This document shows, one piece after another, positions 21,310 through 33,159 of a DNA stretch of 64,000 nucleotides. This DNA comes from Actinernus sp. WN-2022 (taxonomy: Eukaryota > Cnidaria > Anthozoa > Actiniaria > Actinernidae). Both the position numbers and the translations under genes were made by a program. The first letter of the stretch is position 1. Every line of letters starts with the position of its first letter. A model generated the notes under the pieces. It was not told the origin of the DNA, searched no databases, and saw nothing but the letters and a program-made list of their open reading frames with translations. The stretch covers positions 138,047,745-138,111,744 of the forward strand of contig JAOWCC010001589.1 of the NCBI GenBank assembly GCA_030867875.1, in the 5' to 3' direction.

Positions 21310-23225
21310 AGTAGTGTATTGGTCAAGAGTTCAGTAGTACAAGCAGTCGGTAGGGTGAGGTTTGAACTCCAGTGGAGACGCACTTTTTCTTTCTATGTCG
21401 TTCTTTACTTCTTAACTCCTTAATTGTAGTTTATTAGTATATAAGAAATATTTAATCCTAGGGTTGGAAATAGACATTTCCCGCATTCGATCGAACAATG
21501 GCACCAAGTCGAGATTGGGGTAGACAAAAATACAGTAAATGTGTGAAAATGTCTACTCCAATCTCGACTTGGTGCCATTGTTCGTGGGCATTGGAGCGGA
21601 ATGCAGGAACGGTCTATCGTATCACAGTAGTGCGTTTGTAACTGGTGTTTCATTGGATGTTAAGATGCATCAACCTGACGAAGCTTCGAACAAAGGTAAG
21701 ACCATGCATGTGACCAAATACAGTCCCTCGATCCATTGGTTTAATATCTCATGAATGAGTTTGAGAATTCCAATAGCTGTTATTACGGCTGAGCCAAATA
21801 CCATGACACGGTCAGCGGTTTCACCCATCTTATCGGGTCATCGACTCGTTTGAGGCTGTTTCAGCTTTGAGCTTAATTGTTTGAGTGAAATTTTCCATGA
21901 AATATCCTCGTTTTACTCTGCTTTATCATTCCTGTCTCTTCATTCGATGCAGTAGTTGCGATTGTAAGATGCTGAGTGGCCTAAGGATGGACTAACCGAT
22001 TTCATAAGGCTGAATGCGAAGAGGAGTTGTCGGACTTTACGGACCCAAGAAGCTTCTGAAGACGAGGCTTGTAAAAAAAAGTGCCCTCATATCACTCCAG
22101 TGGCCAAGAACAGACACCGCTTTACATTTATTCTTGCTTTTCTTTATAAAATAATCCATCTTCTTGGACCATTTTGAAATGGTTGACCCGGAAGCCTCGT
22201 TTTCATGAGGGCTGATGGGTGAAACCTCTGACCATTTGGCTCACAAACAAACACAAATAACAAACTCTTGACAAAGAACTGATTTAGCGTGGTACAAAGT
22301 TAGTTTCTTGCTTTTCTTTGTAAATTTAGTCGTCCATTGCAGGGGCGGATCCAGGGGTGGTGAAGGGGGTGGCTAGCAACCCCCCATTTAGAATTGCAAA
22401 AATATTTATGTAAAGCTGAGTGAAAATACAGCTAGTGAGCACGTTTTCTTGGATTGATAAAGTTTCGCATTATTTGTTTATTCTATATTTGATACCCGAG
22501 AAGGAGGATGGCCTCATCACTGTTTTAACATTCTTAATCATCGTGAACTGTATAACATTTGAGAAAAAAGACAAAAAACCCAGCGAACTTTGTTCAGATA
22601 CACCTTAATATTACGAAAAACAAGGGTGCCGAATACTTAGGCTAACAATGTTGGTCCCAGGACCGGGAGTTTGATATCGACGATATCGTGAAGTTTCATC
22701 TTAAATCGCACTTCAACACTCAAATTAAAACAAATTAACACTCCAGTTTAACTTTCACCATTCAAAAAGCAATACAAATATCGTGAAATCTTTGCTAAAA
22801 TCCATTTTAGCTTGGCACAAAGTCTTTAGCCTGTTAGTTTTTGGCGGTTTTGTAAAATATCTCCTCTTAAAGAGAACACCAAGAGTAATGATTCTGAGAA
22901 GTTTGGCTGTGATAATGTCAAATTAATGGTGTCAATGATATTGCGATCTAAATATGGCAGAACTAAATGTAGACTGAGTAGCCTCGTTTTCATGTTTTTC
23001 TAGTTTTTAATTCGTGGATGCTCGCAAGCGCAGAACGAGTTATTAGGGTTGGTGGGGTCGAGTTAATTTATTCATAGTTTTATGGTGTGTTTCTGTGTAC
23101 ATCGGGGACTCTCCGTTGGCTGTCCGAATAGTCCGAATAGTGTTCGATTTTCCGAAGATATTGACGGAGTTTTATGGTACGCGTCCAAATTTGGTCATGC
23201 TGGAGAAGATGTATTGATGGTGCCC
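21310..23225. other. No gene recognised; one inverted repeat
   Basis: 21493-21526 and 21549-21582 form a 34-bp near-perfect inverted repeat (GAACAATGGCACCAAGTCGA and its complement), a small palindromic element. A weak tRNA-like box (GTTTGAACTCC) occurs near 21360. The rest holds no recognised coding sequence or element. Confidence 0.45.
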
Positions 23226-23600
23226 TTCTAATGCCAGACACTTCAAACCTGGACAGACATGGTAGTGGGTCCCTATCAATTACTTAGTGGTGATGACGTC
23301 ACGATGACGTAATTGGTCACGTGATTTTAAGTACATGCCCATATCTTCCTCATTTCTAATGCCAGACAGTTCAAACATGGACAGGCATGGTGTTGGGTCC
23401 CCACAAATCACTTAGTGGCGATGACGTAACGATGATGTCATCGGTCACGTCATATTAAGTACATGCCCATATCGCCCTCATTTCTAATGCCAGACAATTC
23501 AAAACTTGGATAGGCATGGTATTGGGTCCCCACAAATCACTTAGTGGCGATGACGTAACGATGACGTAATCGGTCACGTGAATTTTAATATATGCCAAAA
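23226..23600 (+). repeat. 128-bp tandem repeat x3 with CRE and E-box sites
   Basis: The block starting ATGCCAGACA recurs at 23231, 23359 and 23487 (period 128). Each unit holds GATGACGT(C/A)A, a second GATGACGT or GATGATGT and GGTCACGT. Thus a CRE-like palindrome (TGACGTCA in unit 1) and an E-box (CACGTG in units 1 and 3) are repeated in fixed spacing. Copies differ by several substitutions, so the array is older than the 280-bp satellite. Confidence 0.85.
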
Positions 23601-26600
23601 TAGCTCACTGACCTTCCACGAGTTGCCCTTAGGGGCCCTATGTTTAAATGATATCTTTGCAGCAGTTTAATTCTACACTATCAAACTTCTCCCTATTTCA
23701 TACGGTAGCGTAGCTCTAAGAAATGCTGGTATTCATTTTCACGGTGGAGCCGACCACCCCCTTCATCGATCATTAGAGGTGCGAAAAGAATATCTGGTAA
23801 AACGTAACCTTTTCACCATTATTCATGAAACTTCGTATATGGAGTGGTACAATTCAGTACAACATTTTTGTTGCGATATGGAGGATTATTTTTATGACAT
23901 CCGACAATCAATTACGTCAACACAACCATTTCACGAAGTTCAACGAGTCCGAGGTTTGAGAGAGCCTGTCAAGAGGAAATGTTTCTCGATATAACAAAAA
24001 TGTCCCCCCCTTGCAGCCAGACTTATGGTTAAAACATGCGAAACTACCCGTTGGGACACATTTTGCTATTTTTGTTAAGCCAACTTTTGTGTAAATATTA
24101 GACTAGATAACGGGAGAAATCGTATGACTTTCGATTTCTTAATTTAAACCCATTGTGCATATATTGGCGATTGTTTAAATTATGACGTCACATTGGATGG
24201 CATCACTGAAACACGTATTGGAACATGATTTGGTATTAAAAAACGTTAGGGCAAACAAAACGTGCTACTAATTGCCAGTGTACTTGGTGATATTCCTGGA
24301 AACGTATTGGTACCATTTAGCAGGAAATACGAACATTATTTGATTTGATTCCTGAAATACGTGGGTAGCTCTTGCTTTACCTCAATCGATCACCCTTTAA
24401 AAAAATCATCGTTACGGCTGGGGCCTTCCGATATCCATGCAGAGTTCCAATTGTTGGCCCCGGTTTGGCCGTATGAAAGAGTTTATTTGTTTACTGAGAA
24501 CCCAGTAACAAGTCGATAACGATGAGGATTTGTCACTTTATTTCGGCTTGATTACTAAATCCACGTAAAAACTGAAAACAACACGACAAAAGCAATATAA
24601 CTAACTAGACAACAGTGAATAATACGGTACTTTAAATCATTGCTATACTGCAGAATGCACGTGCATAAATTACAATTGTGTTGTATTGTATTCGACACTC
24701 CTGTGGGACGCTTAAATCACGGCAATAGAATATTATACTAACAGAACGTGGGATGAGGAGAGAAGTAATTAATTAACGTGGTTTCATACCTCTTTCCACC
24801 GTTGTAGCGATAATCTTCAACCTCGATTTGCTAATTCTCGATTTGTGGTCCGTACCAGAAGACTACTGTTATGAACTATTTACTCAACTACATGAGGTCA
24901 AGTAACTTGATACTGTCGATAGATTGGTTAAGCGATACGTGAATCATACTGAATATCAATTATCTTACAATCATCTTAGCTAATTTGTCGTAGCGACAAA
25001 CGATTTTCAGCATTGAAACCTTCCAAATAGGTCTATCAAATCTCCTACGTAAAGGAAACTAATTCAATATTTAAAAAAATCATGATCGTGACGTCATTGA
25101 TTATGACGTTTCTTTTCTTTCTCACAGAATTGCCAGAAAGAAAATGTTTACAGTACTCCTATATTATATGCCATGCAAGCTTCATGAAAAATGGCGACAA
25201 GGATTTTACCCAATATTATTTACCCACCTCCAAATGATCGATTAGGAGGATGGTCGGCTCCACCGTATTTTACAAAATACGCTAAATGTGGACTGACTAA
25301 CCTTCGTTCTCTTGACAAAGGCGTTCATTTTCGCATGCGATCTCGGTATACGATTACTGCAGACTCGTGTACTTATAATTGGACTTGGTTCCCCGGGTTG
25401 AAGACACCGGTCTTTATGACGTACTGAGGATATGCGGCAGTACCGTGTCCGGTTTTGAAGCAAAACTATTTCGCAATCCGTGTCGATGTTTTTTTTTTAA
25501 TATTCGGCAATTGCGAGTTACATGAATACTTGGTGTAGACCTCTGGTTATAGCTGGCCACTGAGTAATAAATCGGTATTCAGATAGGCGGCGAACAATTA
25601 TCATTATAACAAGGTCAAAAGCTATTAAGTTTTAACAAATATTTGAACAATCCGGGTTTTATAGGAACTTGCTTTGGTAAACCTGGTCTGGTGCTGGAGA
25701 CGATTCCTACCATTTAGTTATTATACAAATCCCCACCTCCATCGGCTTTAGTCCTATCTATAACCATCCAGAAAACGAACTCTGTATCTTAGTCATTGAC
25801 CCGCACAACTAATATGTGTTATGTCTGGGACAATTCGTGTTTTTATGTGATAACAAGAAATACATGCACACACGTTTCATTCAGTTAGCCCTTCTATAAG
25901 TAAAGGCTGGATTCAATAACTTCAGTTTAAAATAATTCATAAGACAATCAAAACCGTTCACTTCTGATCTAAATATAGCCATGGCTCTAAATATAGCCAT
26001 GGCTCCAAATACAGTGTACCACATGACATTAAGGAGTTGGACACCTTTAGTATAAACATAGCCATCCAATGGATAACTCGTGGATACAATGTTACCGAAT
26101 TATATTTTTAGCAAGAGTGCATTGCATGATGCATGTGGTAACAGAAAATATCCATAACCCCACCCCCTGGAGTTCTGTTCTAAGGGCGTTTCAAATAATG
26201 CGTAAATCCTGGAAAACAGAGATCATTATCTTTATTAATATTCGAACAAAATCCCACAATTTTTGAAAACCCAGCAAGAATAGGCCACCTATAATATTCA
26301 GAAGAACGAGAACCGCGACCGGGTTACTTGTCGTTTTTAAAATATGTTAATGGTTCAACTTGGCCATGGGTCATGCGAGATTATATAACTAGTTTTTCCA
26401 GATGAAAAACACTGAATGTTCTGATCGATTTTTAGAAGTCGTATTTGGCAATTATCTGAATGAAGAACCTCGAACAGCAAGTCATTAATGTAAACCCTTG
26501 AGTCACCAAAGTATAGTCTCTTGTTGCCGACAGATCAAATAAAATAGTTCTATGATTTACCAGAGCTCTTCATGCTCGTTTAATGGGTTCTTCATTCCCG

Positions 26601-27340
26601 ACGGTCCCGATATACTTTGTAGATAGTTACCTGTAATCCCTTTTAATGCATCCGTTTAAAAGCATATCGAAGAAATTGATCGAATCAGGTGATGCAATTT
26701 AACCCAAGCCGGGAACTTTCCTGCTTGTTATTTGACCCTATCATATCCGGTTTCATCTTCATGGATTAGTATGGGCTCGCCGCGTAATTAACTTTCTTAA
26801 AAGGCTCCCAAATTGCGAAACATAAAACACCCAAACAACTTCATTTAGTATCGATCTTTTATTTCTGCCGGAATAGGAATGACCATTCACACAGGGCGAA
26901 GATACAAGACTTTCACAAAGATCCAAATCGAGATCTTATCGAAAAAAAACCATAGGTGACCCAACAACCCAGGGGAACCTAATTGTACCATGCAGGGGAA
27001 CCTAATTGTACCATGCACCTTTTATTTAGCGTGGCGTAATCGGACTTTTACGTCGGTATCAGCATTAGACGTATGTAATCTATATAGACAGTAATGAAGG
27101 GGAAACCGGCGATGGAGACCTGGAATCGAACATTTCAGGCACGTGAATTCAAACATTGATTGATGAAACGTTAATATCGATATGCAAATATTTCATAAAT
27201 CGAATACCGCTTTGTAATTATCAAGCTCATTTCCAGGCTCTCTGGCGTGCTAACACCTTAGTGAGTGAGTGAGCGAGCAAGCGAGTGAGTGACACGATTT
27301 CACGTATCCACGAATTAATAAAATGGCACTGTTGTGTTAC
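23601..27340. other. Intron-like DNA, no gene recognised
   Basis: I see no exon of a known family. An open frame at 25191-25427 (starting MATRILPNIIYPPP) is unrecognised and has no supporting context. Short duplications are AAATATAGCCATGGCTC (25974-26007) and GGGGAACCTAATTGTACCAT (near 26973 and 26995). A GAGT-type microsatellite lies at 27261-27292, just below the EGF exon. Confidence 0.4.
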
Positions 27341-27461
27341 CTGTATTACAGGTGTCGCCTTTGTAACACTTCTGACAGACACAACGATAGCCTTTAACGC
27401 CACCGAATCCTGAATGACAGGTCATGTTACGGGATGGGCACTTGGCTCCAATACAGAGATC
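27341..27461 (-). CDS. Exon: EGF-like domain (PAN-EGF-LamG gene)
   Basis: On the minus strand, acceptor TATATTCTAG precedes 121 bp open in one frame and ending at donor ATACAG|GTAACA. It encodes 40 residues starting DLCIGAKC with cysteines at 3, 8, 15, 27, 29 and 38. The spacing C-4-C-6-C-11-C-1-C-8-C is the canonical EGF pattern, including C-V-C as cysteines four and five, with one additional cysteine at 32. It starts in phase 0, matching the phase-0 end of the PAN exon at 44913. It ends in phase 1, matching the LamG-like exon at 19738. No calcium-binding consensus is evident at its start. EGF modules are extracellular, disulphide-stabilised spacers or binding units. The exon is too short to show up as a long open frame. 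Confidence 0.8.
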
Positions 27462-27890
27462 CTAGAATATAAAGCCATGTGTGACATATCTCATAACGGT
27501 ATACTGTGACGGTTTTCTTGTGACAAGTCACAAAAACCGCAAAAGCGCGTTACATGACGCTGATTTTTCGCCATGACGTCACGCGACAAGCGTCACAAAG
27601 ATAACTAGTTTTATTACACATTTGGGGTTGATATCCGTGTGATAAAGCCGTGAATAAAAACCATATCAGTGAAGTGATACGATATCACTTCACTCTACTA
27701 TTGCTTTTAGAAATACATTTTGTTATGCTTAATTTTGTGTTATTGTATTCACTTTAAATGTATAATAAACAAATTATTCGCATTCGCGATATGATACGAA
27801 AACCTCGTGAATAAAAACGATATCAAGCTCTTAACATGTAATAACCTCTATATACTACACTAGATATGTATGTTATCACACACTAAATTC
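27462..27890. other. Intron-like DNA upstream of the EGF exon
   Basis: It contains short palindromic stretches (AGTGAAGTGATACGATATCA around 27671-27694) and repeated GATAC/GATATC words. No coding sequence is seen. Confidence 0.4.
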
Positions 27891-28525
27891 CTGGGTGTTG
27901 AGCCAACACTTTTAAAGTGTTAAATTTACACTTTTTTGGTATAATTTACACCGAATTAGTGTAATATTACACCTATGATGTGTTAAATTTACACTTTTTT
28001 GGTGTAAAATATGATTTACACTAAATTGGTGTAAGATTACACCTATGATGGGTTAAATTTACACTTTTTTGGTGTAAAATATGATTTACACTAAATTGGT
28101 GTAAGATTACACCTCGTGATGTGTGAAATTTACACTTTTTTGGTGTAAAATATAAGTAACACCGAATTAGTGTAAGATTACACCTATGATGTGTTAAATT
28201 TACACTTTTTTTGGTGTAAAATATAATTTACACTAAATTGGTGTAAGATTACACCTATGATGTATTAAATTTACACTTTTTTGGTGTAGAATATAAGTAA
28301 CACCGAATTGGTGTAAGATTACACCTCGTGATGTGTTAAATTTACACTTTTTTGGTGTAAAATATAAGTAACACCGAATTGGTGTAAGATTACATATATG
28401 AGTTTATACATTTACACCTTTTTTGTGTAAAATAAATTTACACTAAATTGGCGTAAGACTATAAGCGTGTTATTACACTTGCATAGTGTAATTCATACAC
28501 CCTTTTAGTGTGAACCTGAGAATAT
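27883..28525. repeat. GTGTAA/TTACAC palindromic array, 70-bp unit
   Basis: After the motif AAATTCCTGGGTGTTGAGCC (27886 onward) the sequence is a tandem array of about seven 70-bp units. Each unit alternates TTACAC and GTGTAA words: ATTTACACTTTTTTGGTGTAA, then TTTACACTAAATTGGTGTAA, then GATTACACCT. Units differ by a few bases. The last part (to about 28525) drifts into degenerate copies. The array can form many small hairpins. The same terminal motif, inverted, ends a related array at 41.06-41.46 kb. Confidence 0.88.
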
Positions 28526-29077
28526 TAGTTTTACTGCATTTTCGTGTAACGGTAACAGTAGCTCGTGTAAACATAAACACTTTGTTGAATAAATTCAGAG
28601 AAAATGTAGTCGCAATAAAATGCGTGCTCTGACGGGCTAAAGTGTTTTCTTATCAGAATATAAATCATGCACTAGTCTTTTTTTTGTAAAAGGAAGTTCA
28701 ATTTGCTTTCATCCAAGTGGTGATCTGCGTCGGCGGGGAAGATACTACACTGGTATAATCAACTAAAAGTTGATTTAGCCCGGTATGTTAACCGCGAGTT
28801 AGCAGCTGACATTTCGAGCGCTAGCCCTTCATCACAGCAAAGGAGGGACCCATTCATTGATATGGTTATGATATGAGATGGAGTATATGCCGGGATTAGC
28901 TGGATCCTGGCCACACCAGGGGAAATTAAATTCCGTGTTCATCCGTCGGCACAAGAAGAAGGGAACGATTGCATTCTGGGATCGAATTGCGGGATGGCAT
29001 TGAATTGTGGGATATGAGCGCCATTTTCATTTCAACGAGCACAACAACGGCGCTGTCTTCATAATATCTGTATAATT
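28526..29077. other. Unassigned DNA with a PLE-like tail
   Basis: Apart from the hammerhead-like motif at 28800-28842, which suggests a PLE tail around 28740-28870, I see nothing identifiable. The last 60 bp before 29078 could be the 5' leader of the candidate exon that follows. Confidence 0.35.
28800..28842 (-). ncRNA. Hammerhead-like motif of a PLE relic
   Basis: On the minus strand: GTGATGA (C to G at the first core base), an extra A, stem II GGGC-TAGC-GCTC, GAAAT, and GTC as the cleavage triplet. GCT before the core and AGC after GTC pair as the start of stem I. The layout is that of PLE hammerheads with a two-base stem III. The first-base change should inactivate it. No coding part of the element is recognised next to it. 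Confidence 0.6.
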
Positions 29078-29138
29078 ATGGCTTCAACCAAACGCGAAAG
29101 AGTCTACAAATCTCCTGGAAGATTAGGAGACTACGAAG
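29078..29138 (+). CDS. Candidate first exon, unrecognised gene
   Basis: An ATG at 29078 opens 20 codons (MASTKRERVYKSPGRLGDYE) and runs into a strong donor, GACTACGAAG|GTAAGAG. I prefer a short spliced exon to the 128-codon unspliced frame, because after the donor the composition looks intronic (tryptophan- and cysteine-scattered, no family resemblance). It ends in phase 1. The next candidate exon found downstream (32029-32061) needs phase 0, so at least one exon would be missing between them, or the two are unrelated. Function unknown; basic N-terminus. Confidence 0.35.
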
Positions 29139-32028
29139 GTAAGAGTAATCGTTCAGTTTGTGTAGTTTGTTACGAGGGAAAAGTGAATTTCCCTCCATTT
29201 GGGTTATCACACTTCGTCCAACAGACCTTTAGCTTTGTAGATCATTCAGAAATTGAGAATCAGTGGTATATTTGGCCGTATATTTATTCGGAAAACTCAA
29301 CAAATCCATCCATGAACTTATCCAGTTTCTATAGGGCGACTCTTCTTGTGAAGAAATCGATCTACAGCTGTTGTAGATCAGAATTTTTAGCGAACGCTTT
29401 TACATTGGCAAACGCAAAGCACGCTTTCAAACGCAAATACCGCACGGCGCATGTTCAGAACTAGAATTATTGAAAATTTATTCGAAAATGCCCTTGTGAT
29501 CAAGAAATATAAATCCTACAAAAAAGAAAAGATATAGGCTAACGGTTACAATATTTGTACGTACCACAGAGTTCAGTTTGAATAGACCAGGGTAATCAGG
29601 ACAAACATAACGGGAAAATAATTTATACAGTGTACTACATTGTAGTTATAGTTACATGTAGTGTTTGTATGATATATTTTGCCCTAATTGTTTCCATAAC
29701 CTGACCATGATCTAAAATGCTATGATGGGAACATACTACATGGAAATATTTGTGCGTGATTTGAGTTTACAGTGATTTGAGTTTATAGTGATTTGAGTTT
29801 ATAGTGATTTGAGTTTATAGTGTTTGACTTGCACTCGATCCAGAAATAACTTAAACATTGAGTTGGGAATGCAAGCTGATTTCTTCTGTTGAGCTGTAAC
29901 TTTGTTTTGTTGGTTTAGTTTTCTCTTCGTGCCAGTTTACAGTTTGTAGTTTGTAGTAATGATGGCAAGCAGTGTACTTTTAATACAAATTAGCTGCAAC
30001 ATTCACCAGAAAAATATTGACATATAGACTAAAGCCTGGTCCTCGCTAGCGTCATGCATAAACATAAGAACATACAATGTACGCATGCGTATTAAACATT
30101 TCTGGCTAAATTTTGTCACCACCTCTACAGAAAAAAAACAAATTGCAGACAAGTCGTCCTGGAGGTGTTTAATATGTATGCATATGTTCTTATACTTATC
30201 ATTGTTGTTGCTATCATCAATACCTTATGCTTATGCACTTGTCATCGGCTTCCCCGAGTGGGAGGATCCCAGGCAAATGTGGGGACGTTGCTAATTTTGT
30301 ATTGCAAAGCCCCTATATTTCCCTGCATGTGGGACACTTTTTTTTTCCAGCACAGTCCCCTGGCAGTACTAGTGGGGCAAGGCAAGTCCCCAACAGGAGT
30401 TAACCCATGCAATGAATGTGTTAAACTGACTACAATCGAAAATATTCTATTTAGAATCAATCCAGTTTGGATTTGAATTGCCTGCTTATGCTGCCCAAGT
30501 TCAATTTATTTACACTTTTTATTTTATTTTACAATAATTGCTTCTACTTAAAGCCTTTACATTTCTTTAGTACATTTGTAGCAAAGCATTTCAAGCAACA
30601 AAAGTTATTGTTGAATGGCAATTTAAGTTTTAACTTCTTTGTTTTCACATCATTTTATTCTTTTGTGGCTGCAATATACCAATAGTGAAAACTTTTGTTG
30701 ATTGCATGAGCTTACATGTACAGTATCTGCCATGCTTGCACCTTATTTTTCGCAAAGTAACACATTATAAACGTGATAAATGTTTGAGTCGAACCATTCG
30801 GGAAAGCATGGATAGGAAGTTAAAACGCAGTTTGTTTATGGCGCAAAGTAATGCCAAGCTTTGCTTTTGAATTTTTGCGTGTTGACTTAAGCTTATAATC
30901 ATTCAAGCACAATGAACTGAAACCTCAATTAGCTAACAAAGAAAGGAAAACAATGGCGTGTTGTACATTATATGGTTGTTGTTACTATGGACAGTATATT
31001 TCAAGAACTTACCATCCCATGACAAAACCCACAGCAGTGTGTTCCTCAACTAAAATCGCATATCGTGGGTGAAAATTTCATGATTCTGACAAAATAAATA
31101 AATTCTGTAAAACATATTCCTTAGCCTTTTTCTACCGAGGTCTTCAATTATTTATCATAGTCTAAATTTGGCTCTGCATGGTATTTTAATATTATGATTA
31201 GGGCTTTCCATTTCAAAAAGAACAGAAGTGAAATGGTTATAGGAGTAGAAATGATTGAAGGTTATCATGAAAAGATATATACTTGATATACATGAAAGTA
31301 TCAATGAAAACAAATGTTGACAGGAGCTTATATGGCCATCTAATTATCTACTGTATGATGGACAGCCAAAAATGAAAGCTGAGATTATGACATAATTATT
31401 TAACAAATAATATTGCAAGTGAGTTGCACGTGCAAATATAAGCACTTTAATACAATAAACTGTTGTATTAATTCCATCCATGTCCTCCCCCCATTGACCC
31501 TCTGGCAACAACCCTGTGTACATTTATTCCACCCTATCGTGAATATCATGTGCATTTCTTGCTTTTTGCTACATGTATGTGAAAAGTCATTTCAGCAAAA
31601 TCCTTTACTAAACATCTTTAATTTTGGGATGCTATATATTTCAGAAATAGAAATTTGGGCAAAGTATTTCAAAGCAGAGTCTCATACAAATACTGTTGTT
31701 CCTGCCATGTTTGTTATGATTACCCAGCATTCCCCTTTGAACTTAAAGTGGTCTTTTAGCTTACATGTATGTAGGCTCAGATACAGTGGTATTAAGTACC
31801 TCCATGCAATTGAAGGGCTGTGTGCAAAAAGGGTGTAAGTGACTTGATCAAGTTTTAAATTCCCCCTTAGAAAGCAAAATAATAATCTGAAGGATAATTT
31901 AGAACACTTACACCCTTGTTGCACACATCCCTTCAATTGCTTACAATAATGTCATCCTAATCAGGATTAAATTTTAAGTGTACATGCACAAAAGTACTAA
32001 CATTTTTTTCTAAACTATTTATTACCAG
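29139..32028. other. Intron-like DNA, no gene recognised
   Basis: Repeated TGATTTGAGTTTATAG words (four in tandem, 16 bp period) occur at about 29758-29822. An imperfect inverted repeat (arms GCAATTGAAGGG and its complement, each about 36 bp) spans 31806-31941. No coding family is recognised. Confidence 0.4.
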
Positions 32029-32061
32029 ATGAAAAGGTTATGCCTTGAGAAGGACAAGAAG
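32029..32061 (+). CDS. Candidate small exon, unrecognised gene
   Basis: A pyrimidine-rich acceptor ending ATTACCAG and a donor AAGAAG|GTAATT enclose 33 bp. Only phase 0 is open (MKRLCLEKDKK); the other two phases meet a stop at once. It joins in frame to the next candidate exon at 32635. A short basic stretch with no family signal, supported only by splice sites and phase. Confidence 0.3.
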
Positions 32062-32176
32062 GTAATTAATAATTTAGATTTAGTGGTTTGATGATCATAC
32101 ATGAAACTTACATGTATATTAATAAAATGAATGGCAATTGTTATGTGAATGGTAAATCAAACTTAATACAAAGAGG

Positions 32177-32306
32177 TTATTACACGAAAAGTAGTGTAAT
32201 ATGGCTGGGTATTTTTACGAGTCAGTTTTTTTTAGCGTGAAAGGCGATAAAAAATAAAACTGAGTAAAAATTATCAGCCGTATTACACAACTTTTTGTGT
32301 AATAAA
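32177..32306. repeat. Short palindromic element
   Basis: Terminal stretches TTATTACACGAAAAGTAGTG and, inverted, CCGTATTACACAACTTTTTG flank about 70 bp that also pair partly (CTGAGTAAAAAT / TATTTTTACGAGTCAG). A small non-autonomous foldback element or MITE without coding capacity. Confidence 0.6.
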
Positions 32307-32634
32307 TTGTTTATTGTATGATGGCTAGCAGAAAGTGTTTATTTTTGCTTACCTTAGAGCTGTTTGAAGAAACTATCTTGAGAGCAGAAGATAAGTCTTT
32401 TTGGAAGCAAAAATAATGTTGGGGCAATGTTTTGCATGCTAAAAGCTGATTGGTTATTACTCAACAGCCTCATTTTGATTGGCTCGTGCGCTTACAAAAC
32501 CGTTTAAGTGTTGAATAAACCTGTTTGTGACCTGTGTACATTTTTGTAATATTCTCGCATGCTTGCAGCAGACAGCAGTTACATTGTATGCAGCATGCAT
32601 GCCTTGACTAATCTTTGTTTTGTCTAAATTTTAG

Positions 32635-32751
32635 CGAATATGGACCCAAAAAGAGAGGAGAGAGGATACTACAAATGTAAATGTGAGACAGAGAGCAACA
32701 CAAGATGAAACAGGAACATGTCAGGAAAGAAGGATTGCACAGTTACCAAGG
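32635..32751 (+). CDS. Candidate exon, unrecognised gene
   Basis: Acceptor TGTCTAAATTTTAG and donor CCAAGG|GTAAAC bound 117 bp, exactly 39 codons open in phase 0. The start reads RIWTQKERREDTTNVNVRQR, followed by ATQDETGTCQERRIAQLPR. The composition is very hydrophilic and charged, like a disordered linker or coiled segment. It joins in frame to the 33-bp exon before it and to the open stretch from 36911 after it. Function unknown. The chance of such an open stretch between good splice sites is not negligible, hence the modest confidence. Confidence 0.35.
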
Positions 32752-33159
32752 GTAAACCATGGCAAAGAAGGAGCAATCATCTAAAGTTACTGCAATTCCT
32801 GATGGAGAAACAGGACACAGCAGAGATTAAAAATTAATGAGTTTTGGAGCTCTGTCAAAAGAAACTAATGGACAGTACATGTGTGAAAAGGAGGGACGTC
32901 TTGACCCAAAATATCAGTGTTTGTGATATGCGTACTCCAGGATGATCCTACCCTTCAAGTAATGTAAAGGAAACAAGGCAAGTACATGTAGCAATCCTAG
33001 AATACATGTAAATATACATGTATTTATATTTTACTGCACCACTAGTTTACTTTTTCAGATTTTATTTATACTTTATGATACTGTTTTAAAAATAACTTGT
33101 TGTAATGGTCATAAACAAAGCCATACGAACAATAGAAACAGCACATTATTCGCAGTCTG

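Noticed and set aside
29078..29464. A single 128-codon gene
   Set aside because: A strong GTAAGA donor follows 20 codons and the rest looks intronic, so only the first 61 bp are kept as a candidate exon.
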